Shown here in pieces: positions 6,714 through 11,642 of a DNA stretch of 11,642 nucleotides. Positions within the stretch are counted from its first letter, which is position 1, and each line of letters opens with the position of its first letter. The translations under genes were made by a program, and so were the position numbers. The notes under the pieces are model-generated. The model did not search any database, was not told where the DNA came from, and worked only from the letters and a program-made list of their open reading frames with translations. Origin of the DNA: Verrucomicrobiota bacterium (GTDB taxonomy: Bacteria; Verrucomicrobiota; Verrucomicrobiia; Opitutales; UBA953); assembly GCA_004293385.1 (NCBI GenBank), contig RDYO01000087.1, positions 1-11,642 of the forward strand, read 5' to 3'.

Positions 6714-7970
6714 GTGGAAAATCACCGCTTCCTTCTTCCTGACCCGGCCCGCCAGATCGCGGCGGCCCATGGCACCCCTTGCTACGTCTACGACCAGGCG
6801 ACCCTCGAGGCCCAGGCCGACGCCATGCTGGCGTTCCCGAATGCCTTCGGGCTGACGGTCCGTTTCGCGATGAAGGCCTGCCCGAACGCGGCCATCCTCA
6901 AGGTCTTCGCCAACAAAGGGCTCCATTTCGACGCCAGCTCGGGCTGGGAAGTCCGCCGCGCCATGCATGCCGGGGTGCCGGCTGACCGTATCTCGCTGTC
7001 CTCCCAGGAACTCCCGGAGGATTTCGCGCCCCTCCTTAATAAAGGAGTGCACGTCAACGCCTGCTCCCTCCTCCAGTTGGAACGCATCGGCCAGGCCCTC
7101 CCGGGTCACGAGGTCGGCCTGCGCTTCAATCCCGGCAAGGGCTCGGGCGGCAACGGCAAGACCAACGTCGGCGGGCCCGACTCCTCCTTCGGTATCTGGC
7201 ACGAATGGGCCGACCAGGCCCAGGCCATCGTGAAGCAGTACGGCCTCAAGGTCGTCCGCATCCATACCCATATCGGTTCCGGTAGCGATCCGCTGGTCTG
7301 GCAGGAAGTCTCCGCGGCCAGCCTCGCGCTCGTCGCCCGCTTCCCGACGGTCCAGACCCTCAACCTCGGCGGCGGTTACAAGGTCGCCCGCGTGGCGACC
7401 GAGAAGGGCACCGATCCCCAGGTCGTCGGCGCGCCGGTCAAGGTCGCCTTCGAGAAGTTCGCCGCGGCCGACGGACGTAAGCTCCGCCTCGAGATCGAGC
7501 CCGGCACGTTCCTCGTCGCCAACGCCGGCGCGGTCGTCTCTCGCGTCCAGGACGTCGTCTCCACCGGCGCCCGTGAATTCCTCAAGCTCGACTCCGGCAT
7601 GACGGAGATCCTGCGTCCTTCGCTCTACGGCTCGCAGCATCCGGTGCACCTCTATCCCGCGAAGCCCGCCGCCGGCGAACGTGACTACGTGATCGTCGGA
7701 CACTGCTGCGAATCGGGCGACCTGATCAGCTGCGCGCCCGGCGAACCGGAGACGCTCGCCACCCGTCGTCTGCCCGTCGCCGTCACGGGCGATCTCTGCG
7801 TGATCGGCGGCGCCGGCGCCTACTGCGCCGGGATGAGCACCAAGAACTACAATTCGTTCCCCGAAGCTCCGGAAGTCCTCCTGCGTCGCGACGGAAGCTT
7901 CTCGCTCATCCGTCGCCGCCAGTCGCTCGAGCAGATCCTCCAGAACGAACTGCCTGCCGAAGGTCTCTGA
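6714..7970 (+). CDS. lysA: diaminopimelate decarboxylase-like PLP enzyme (fold type III)
   Basis: This encodes 418 residues from GTG 6714, the only in-frame start in front of the conserved domain. The family decarboxylates meso-diaminopimelate to lysine. The PLP lysine is probably Lys54 in VRFAMKACPN. HTHIGSG (184-190) and LGGGY (218-222) bind the cofactor phosphate. EPGTFLVANAG (262-272), RPSLYGSQHP (301-310), CESGD (332-336) and GAYCAGMSTKNYN (368-380) line the active site and dimer interface. Two usual features differ. The common EPGR motif is EPGT here, and the common NSRPRPAE segment is NSFPEAPE. This could mark a distinct subfamily or a shifted substrate (another alpha/omega diamino acid), so the symbol is tentative. 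It is followed after 2 bp by a cystathionine gamma-synthase-like gene, which suggests an aspartate-family amino-acid operon. Confidence 0.83.
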   Translation: MENHRFLLPDPARQIAAAHGTPCYVYDQATLEAQADAMLAFPNAFGLTVRFAMKACPNAAILKVFANKGLHFDASSGWEVRRAMHAGVPADRISLSSQELPEDFAPLLNKGVHVNACSLLQLERIGQALPGHEVGLRFNPGKGSGGNGKTNVGGPDSSFGIWHEWADQAQAIVKQYGLKVVRIHTHIGSGSDPLVWQEVSAASLALVARFPTVQTLNLGGGYKVARVATEKGTDPQVVGAPVKVAFEKFAAADGRKLRLEIEPGTFLVANAGAVVSRVQDVVSTGAREFLKLDSGMTEILRPSLYGSQHPVHLYPAKPAAGERDYVIVGHCCESGDLISCAPGEPETLATRRLPVAVTGDLCVIGGAGAYCAGMSTKNYNSFPEAPEVLLRRDGSFSLIRRRQSLEQILQNELPAEGL

Positions 7971-7972
7971 AC

Positions 7973-9430
7973 GTGGCGCTTCTTTCGCCAGCGCTGGGTG
8001 AGACGTTGCCGGACTCGCCGCATGCGACGGTCGTCTGCCTGCCGACGCTCGCCGATGTCGAGAGCTACGAGCGGAAGGAAGCACGCGTCTGGGATCTGCT
8101 GCGCGCCGGTTACCCGCGCTTCGTCCGCAACGCGCTCGTCGCGCGCGCCGCGCAGGAAGCCGCCCGGCGCCTCGGCCGAGACGGCGAACTTTTCCCGCTC
8201 GTCTCGGAAGCGGCCGCCCGGCGCCTCGCCGATCACGTCGGCGCCCCGCTGACCTCGCTCGACGCCGTCGGCGACTGGTGGCTGGCCGCGACGCCTGCCG
8301 GTGACGCCGCGCTGCGTCTCGCGAAGATGGTGCAGCACACCGGTACGCTCATCTCCTCGCGTCAGGCCGAAGCCTGGCTCGCGGGCGAAGCGCCCGTCGA
8401 CGGCTCCGCCGCGACCGCGACGATCCGCGCCACGCTGGCCCCCTATCTCGCCGGCGTGCCGACGACGGACATCCTCATCGCCGCCGCCGGCATGAACGCG
8501 GTCGCCGCCGGTCTCGCCGCCGTCGAGTCTGTGCAGCGTCCGCGCGGCCGGACCGACTGGATCCAGCTCGGCTGGCTGTACGTCGACTCCACGCGCCTCT
8601 TCGAGAAGGCGCGCGACGCGAAGCATCACTTCGTCGCCGACGTCCGCGACCTCGCCGCGGTCGAACGTCTCCTCGCGACGGGCACCGTCGCCGGCGTCCT
8701 CACGGAGATCCCGAACAATCCGCAGCTCGAGACCACCGATCTGCCGGCGCTCCGCGCCCTCTGCGATCAGTACGGCGCCAAGCTGCTCCTCGATCCGAGC
8801 AGCGTCGGCCTCGCTTCGGTCGATGTCCTGCCGTTCGCCGACGTCGTCGTCTCTAGCCTCACGAAATACGCCGGCTCCGAAGGAGACGTCATGGCGGGCG
8901 TGCTCGCCATCGATCCCGCCCGGCCGGACGCCGCCGTGATGCTGACCGCCGCGCGTCGACGCCTGGAGCCCTTGCACGCGCTCGACCTCCGGGTGCTCGC
9001 CACGCAGGTCGGCCGCATGGAGGAAGTCACCCGCCGTCTCTCCGCCAACGCCGCCGAACTCGCGCGTCGTCTCGCCGCGCATCCCGCGGTCGCCCGCGTG
9101 CGCACCGCCGACCAGGGACCGACCGCCGAAGCATATGGCCGCGTCCGCCGGGCGGGCGCCGGCGCCGGCGCGCTCATCACGCTCGAACTGCGCGGCGACA
9201 TGCGCGGGGTCTATGACCGTCTCGCCGTCGGCAAGGGCCCGAGCTTCGGACTCCGCTATACCTTGGCCGCTCCGTTCCTCTGGCTCGCGCATTTCGAAGA
9301 AGTGACGACCGAGCAGGGTAGGGCGGGCATCCGTGCCGCGGGGCTCGATCCGGACCTCCTGCGCATCTCCGTCGGCCTTGAGCCGATCGAAGAGATCTGG
9401 TCGGCGTTCGTCGCCGCGCTCCCCAAATAA
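7973..9430 (+). CDS. cystathionine gamma-synthase-like PLP enzyme, long (fungal-type) form
   Basis: This encodes 485 residues from GTG 7973, 2 bp after the lysA-like stop. The fold is the Cys/Met-metabolism PLP-dependent family. AAAGMNAVAAGL (170-181) is the PLP-phosphate loop. LTEIPNNPQLETTDLPAL (243-260) and LLLDPSS with Asp274 hold the pyridine ring. The PLP lysine is Lys298 in SSLTKYAGSEGDVMAG. GPSFG (422-426) and LLRISVGLE (462-470) close the C-terminal domain. It is about 90 residues longer than the bacterial MetB type. The N-terminal part has HATVVCLPTLADVESYE (17-33) and GYPRFVRN (46-53), which I recall from fungal cystathionine gamma-synthases; this comparison is from memory. The likely role is trans-sulfuration or direct homocysteine formation in methionine synthesis. 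A lyase activity is possible. The substrate cannot be fixed from sequence. Confidence 0.82.
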   Translation: MALLSPALGETLPDSPHATVVCLPTLADVESYERKEARVWDLLRAGYPRFVRNALVARAAQEAARRLGRDGELFPLVSEAAARRLADHVGAPLTSLDAVGDWWLAATPAGDAALRLAKMVQHTGTLISSRQAEAWLAGEAPVDGSAATATIRATLAPYLAGVPTTDILIAAAGMNAVAAGLAAVESVQRPRGRTDWIQLGWLYVDSTRLFEKARDAKHHFVADVRDLAAVERLLATGTVAGVLTEIPNNPQLETTDLPALRALCDQYGAKLLLDPSSVGLASVDVLPFADVVVSSLTKYAGSEGDVMAGVLAIDPARPDAAVMLTAARRRLEPLHALDLRVLATQVGRMEEVTRRLSANAAELARRLAAHPAVARVRTADQGPTAEAYGRVRRAGAGAGALITLELRGDMRGVYDRLAVGKGPSFGLRYTLAAPFLWLAHFEEVTTEQGRAGIRAAGLDPDLLRISVGLEPIEEIWSAFVAALPK

Positions 9431-9454
9431 GCGACCCGCCGGTCGGCGGGTCGC
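9431..9454. terminator. strong stem-loop between convergent genes
   Basis: GCGACCCGCC (9431-9440) pairs perfectly with GGCGGGTCGC (9445-9454) around a 4-nt loop. It starts at the base after the stop codon of the cystathionine gamma-synthase-like gene and lies 7 bp beyond the stop of the convergent gene (9462-9464). There is no T tract on either strand, so it is either a factor-assisted terminator or an RNA 3'-end stabiliser serving both transcripts. Confidence 0.6.
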
Positions 9455-9461
9455 GCGGGGT

Positions 9462-9917
9462 TCACTCGGCGTCCTTCTCGTCGGACGCCGGTTCGTCGTC
9501 GGCTTCGTCATCCTTCGCCGCCGGCTTCTTCGCGCCGCCCTTCTTGGCCGTGCGGGACTTCAGCATGCGTTCACGGAAGGCCGCGCGCTCCTTCTCCTGC
9601 AGCGCCGGGGCCGCCGGGTCGACCTTGCCGAGCGCCTCGTCGTAGGCCTTGCGGTAGGCTGCCTCGGAGTCGTTCGAGCGCTTCCGGGCCATCTTGTATT
9701 CCGCGTAGGCTTTGGTCGTGAGGGCGCGGTCGGCCTTGGCCTGCTGTTCGGCCGCGGCGATCTCGGGGAGCTCCAACGTCGTCTTCCGGGCGGCGACGAG
9801 GCGGGCGTGATCAGGGTCGGCCGCCGCGCCGGTTTCCTTGGCGGGAGCGGCGATGAGGTGGGTGTGGACGCCGACGGCGAGGAGCACGGCGGCGAGGGTG
9901 GCTTGGGTGGTGTTCAT
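9462..9917 (-). CDS. small secreted helical protein with charged tail (unknown function)
   Basis: This encodes 151 residues from ATG 9917. Residues 1-25 look like a signal peptide (MNTTQATLAAVLLAVGVHTHLIAA), with cleavage near IAA/PA. The middle (about 36-118) is rich in Ala, Glu, Lys and Arg with few breaks, and is predicted by eye to be a helical or coiled-coil segment: LPEIAAAEQQAKADRALTTK, then YAEYKMARKRSNDSEAAYRK and AYDEAL. The C-terminal 30 residues are low-complexity, with Lys/Ala then Asp/Glu. Longer frames extend upstream but would remove the signal peptide from the N-terminus. I do not recognise a named family; similar periplasmic helical proteins occur in many GC-rich bacteria. 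It is transcribed divergently from the hydrolase-like gene at 9994, with only 76 bp between the starts, so the two may share regulation. Confidence 0.7.
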   Translation of the reverse strand: MNTTQATLAAVLLAVGVHTHLIAAPAKETGAAADPDHARLVAARKTTLELPEIAAAEQQAKADRALTTKAYAEYKMARKRSNDSEAAYRKAYDEALGKVDPAAPALQEKERAAFRERMLKSRTAKKGGAKKPAAKDDEADDEPASDEKDAE

Positions 9918-9936
9918 GGTGTGGGTGGGAACGGGC

Positions 9937-9965
9937 TTGAAGGAAGGGTGTCGTAGTCGGACAAT
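9937..9965 (+). promoter_or_regulatory. candidate promoter for the hydrolase-like gene
   Basis: TTGAAG (9937-9942) and GACAAT (9960-9965) are separated by 17 bp and each match the sigma-70 consensus at four of six positions. The start of transcription would fall near 9972, about 22 nt before the ATG at 9994. This lies in the 76-bp divergent intergenic gap. The call is from pattern only. Confidence 0.4.
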
Positions 9966-9993
9966 ACAAGTCCCTCGCCCTGAGGTCCGCCCC

Positions 9994-11145
9994 ATGAGTC
10001 CAACCCTCCGTCTCCTTCTGGGAGTCTTCCTGCTTTTCCCGTCCGTCGTCTTCGCGCAGAAGAACCGCCCGTCGCCGCAGCTCGAGATGACGCCGCTGCC
10101 GGCCGTACCGACGATGCCCGACGCGTTCCCGCAGGTCGTCGGCACGCAGGCCTTCGGACCGGCGTATAAGTTCACCAAGGATCCGGCGGTGCTCGAAGCC
10201 GCCAAGGGCATCTCGGCGATGGGCTCGCGCATCCTCAAGATCGACGCCGTCTCGGGCGGCCAGCTGTCGCCGTACATCGCGATGCCGTTCACGCACTACG
10301 TCGTGTGGTATCGTTCGAACGACGCCTGGACCAAGGGCATCACGCCGGAGCTGCGCCGTCGCGAATACAACGCGATGTATCTGTTCACCAAGGATCTGCT
10401 CACGCGTTACGACACGACGGGGAAGACTTTCTTCATCGGACACTGGGAGGGGGACTGGTACCTCCTGCCCGGACAGGACGTGAAGAAGGACGCGCCGCCC
10501 GAACGGATCGCCGCGATGATCGAATGGTTCGCGATCCGCCAGAAGGCCGTCGACGACGCGCGCGCCGAAGTGCCCTACACGAAGTGCCGGGTCTACACTT
10601 ACGCCGAAGTGAACCGCGTCCGCGACGCGATGAAGGACGGCCGCCAGCGCATGGTCAACGCGGTGCTCCCCAAGCTCGCCGTCGATTTCGTCTCCTACTC
10701 CGCCTACGACTGCCAGCTGCTGCCGGCCGAAGAAGTCCGCGCCACCCTCGATTACGTCAACGCCCAGCTGCCGCCCAAGGCGGGCCTGCCGGCGAAGCGC
10801 GTCTTCATCGGCGAATGCGGGCTTTCCTGGAAGGCCTGCGGCGGCGACGGCGCGAAGCACGAGCAGCGCAACCGCGAGATCCTCACGAAGTTCCTTTCCT
10901 GGAAGCCGGCGATGGTCCTCTTCTGGCAGTATTACAACAACGAGGTCGTGGGCGGCGAACAGGTCGGCTTCTGGCTCGTCGACCATAAGAACCAGAAGAC
11001 GCCTCTGCACGCCACGCTCACCTCGCTCTTCGCGGCGCAGGAAGAGGCGTCGCGCGAGCTGCGCTACAAGACGCGTCGTCTCCCCGGCTTCGAGGAGATG
11101 GCCTCGTTCAGCGAGAACTGGCTGACCGCCGGCGGCGCCCGCTGA
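9994..11145 (+). CDS. secreted TIM-barrel glycoside-hydrolase-like protein, family unassigned
   Basis: This encodes 383 residues from ATG 9994. Residues 1-21 (MSPTLRLLLGVFLLFPSVVFA) form a clear signal peptide cut before QK. The mature chain has the rhythm of a (beta/alpha)8 barrel: GSRILKIDA (78-85), THYVVWYR (100-107), KTFFIGHWEGDW (144-155), CRVYTYAEVNRVRDAM (198-213), DFVSYSAYDCQ (231-241), KRVFIGECGLSW (268-279) and AMVLFWQYYNNE (306-317). Glu152 in GHWEGDW and Glu274 in IGECG sit at the ends of strands where clan GH-A glycosidases carry the acid/base and nucleophile. HWEGDW followed by a late GECG and FWQYYNNE strongly resembles that plan. No CAZy family could be assigned from memory, and the substrate is unknown. 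Starts further upstream (to 9838) would bury the signal peptide. Confidence 0.7.
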   Translation: MSPTLRLLLGVFLLFPSVVFAQKNRPSPQLEMTPLPAVPTMPDAFPQVVGTQAFGPAYKFTKDPAVLEAAKGISAMGSRILKIDAVSGGQLSPYIAMPFTHYVVWYRSNDAWTKGITPELRRREYNAMYLFTKDLLTRYDTTGKTFFIGHWEGDWYLLPGQDVKKDAPPERIAAMIEWFAIRQKAVDDARAEVPYTKCRVYTYAEVNRVRDAMKDGRQRMVNAVLPKLAVDFVSYSAYDCQLLPAEEVRATLDYVNAQLPPKAGLPAKRVFIGECGLSWKACGGDGAKHEQRNREILTKFLSWKPAMVLFWQYYNNEVVGGEQVGFWLVDHKNQKTPLHATLTSLFAAQEEASRELRYKTRRLPGFEEMASFSENWLTAGGAR

Positions 11146-11227
11146 AGACTACGCGCCGGGATTATCACAGTCTGCTATTATAAGAACCTGATGACCAGGC
11201 ATTTAACACTTAAAACGTATAGAGCCA

Positions 11228-11279
11228 CCACCACGATTTCAGGTTTAAGATGTGGAAAAATTCAGTGGTGGATTTTTCT
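11228..11279 (+). terminator. stem-loop with T tract, terminator or leader structure
   Basis: CCACCAC (11228-11234) pairs with GTGGTGG (11265-11271) around a 30-nt loop. The right arm is followed by ATTTTTCTT. An alternative 6-bp stem, AAAAAT (11256-11261) with ATTTTT (11272-11277), is mutually exclusive with parts of it. It may end the hydrolase-like transcript, whose stop is 83 bp upstream, or act as a 5' leader of the small secreted protein that starts at 11304. The long loop makes it a weak intrinsic terminator. Confidence 0.35.
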
Positions 11280-11300
11280 TAAATAGAAACTTAAATAGAA
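11278..11300 (+). repeat. tandem 11-bp direct repeat before the last gene
   Basis: CTTAAATAGAA occurs at 11278-11288 and again at 11290-11300, a 12-bp period with one base between copies. The second copy ends 3 bp before the ATG at 11304. The stretch contains -10-like TAGAAA and TAGAAT but no paired -35, and no Shine-Dalgarno sequence is present. Confidence 0.6.
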
Positions 11301-11303
11301 TAC

Positions 11304-11606
11304 ATGAAAGACACCTTCGCAGCGTTGCTTCTATCATTCTTGGCCATGTTTGCCAGTTCTGAAGCATTTGCCCAGTCTCGTTACAGCACCACCACCTACA
11401 GCGGATCTCTGCGAGGAAACACCACCTCATGGAGAAACGGCAATTTCGAGACCACGACTGGAACCCTTAACGGTCAGAGGGTGAGCACGACGACCTATCA
11501 TTATGGCAACGGCATGAGTTCCACGACTGGACGCATCGGAGGAGATCGTGTTTCGACCAGCACTTATTCCTACGGGCGAGGCATGAAACTCATGCCGTTG
11601 CCATAA
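11304..11606 (+). CDS. small secreted Thr/Gly/Tyr-rich repeat protein, 3' end unreliable
   Basis: As read, it encodes 100 residues. MKDTFAALLLSFLAMFASSEAFA (1-23) is a signal peptide cut before QS. The mature part is built of units of about 23-24 residues: TTTGTLNGQRVSTTTYHYGN (50-69) and SSTTGRIGGDRVSTSTYSYG (72-91), preceded by a degenerate copy (28-46). Thr, Ser, Gly and Tyr dominate, suggesting a surface-exposed beta-rich or amyloid-like repeat, though this is inference. No named family is recognised. The codons are visibly less GC-rich than the rest of the window. From about residue 95 the sequence is the start of an inverted copy of the gene's own upstream part, so KLMPLP and the stop at 11604-11606 are probably not genuine. 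The real protein likely continues with more repeats. Confidence 0.6.
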   Translation: MKDTFAALLLSFLAMFASSEAFAQSRYSTTTYSGSLRGNTTSWRNGNFETTTGTLNGQRVSTTTYHYGNGMSSTTGRIGGDRVSTSTYSYGRGMKLMPLP

Positions 11607-11642
11607 TGATAGGTCGTCGTGCTCACCCTCTGACCGTTAAGG
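11465..11642. repeat. perfect 56-bp inverted repeat ending at the window edge
   Basis: Bases 11587-11642 are the exact reverse complement of 11465-11520, with a 66-bp spacer (11521-11586). The arm reaches the last base of the window and may continue. A small palindrome, CATGA-AAC-TCATG (11583-11595), sits at the switch point. Both arms belong to the repeat-protein gene. This geometry is typical of a fold-back (template-switch) chimera at a contig end. A real long hairpin is the alternative. Confidence 0.95.

Noticed and set aside
7847..9511. Long minus-strand open frame (554 codons) antisense to the cystathionine gamma-synthase-like gene.
   Set aside because: It mirrors the plus-strand gene in GC-rich DNA, is Arg/Gly/Asp-rich without domains, and overlaps a well-supported enzyme. 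The same holds for the minus-strand frame 6612-8084 over the lysA-like gene.
1..11642. CRISPR array, insertion sequence, prophage or toxin-antitoxin module.
   Set aside because: No spaced direct repeats, transposase, integrase, phage structural gene or toxin-antitoxin pair was found on either strand.

Overview
The window looks like chromosomal DNA from a GC-rich Gram-negative bacterium, most plausibly of the Verrucomicrobiota (Opitutae-like). That placement is an inference. It rests on high GC in most genes, several secreted proteins with clear signal peptides, gene starts that mostly lack a Shine-Dalgarno sequence, and a cystathionine gamma-synthase-like protein that resembles the long fungal-type enzymes. 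No rRNA or other decisive marker is present.

Layout, left to right. (1) 1-968 (+): the last 44 codons of a protein ending in a Fis-type helix-turn-helix (probably a sigma-54-dependent response regulator), overlapped by a gene for a secreted PstS-like periplasmic binding protein. (2) 995-1069 (+): tRNA-Gly(GCC) with encoded CCA, a candidate promoter in front and a strong terminator hairpin behind. (3) 1127-3113 (-): a phoB-phoR-type two-component pair. (4) 3114-3329: an AT-rich intergenic region with nested inverted repeats and a perfect 24-bp palindrome that contains a consensus parS site. (5) 3330-6592 (-): mnmE-mnmG, the two subunits of the tRNA U34 carboxymethylaminomethyl-modifying enzyme. 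A second, identical 16-bp parS core lies inside the mnmG coding sequence. (6) 6714-9430 (+): a diaminopimelate-decarboxylase-like gene and, 2 bp later, a PLP enzyme of the cystathionine gamma-synthase family, so an aspartate-family amino-acid pair. (7) 9462-9917 (-) and 9994-11145 (+): a divergent pair encoding a small secreted helical protein and a secreted protein that looks like a TIM-barrel glycoside hydrolase. (8) 11146-11642: a visibly AT-richer tail with a small secreted repeat protein. Its 3' end runs into a perfect 56-bp inverted repeat that reaches the end of the window.

How it fits together. The PstS-like protein and the PhoR/PhoB pair point to phosphate sensing on both sides of the tRNA. 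MnmE and MnmG act as one complex and are translationally linked. Two parS sites about 1.2 kb apart suggest an origin-proximal chromosome segregation locus, although no parA, parB or dnaA gene is in the window. No CRISPR array, insertion sequence, prophage or clear new multi-gene system was seen. The most notable points are the parS pair (one embedded in a protein-coding insertion), the unassigned glycoside-hydrolase-like protein, and the terminal inverted repeat, which is more likely a fold-back artefact than biology.
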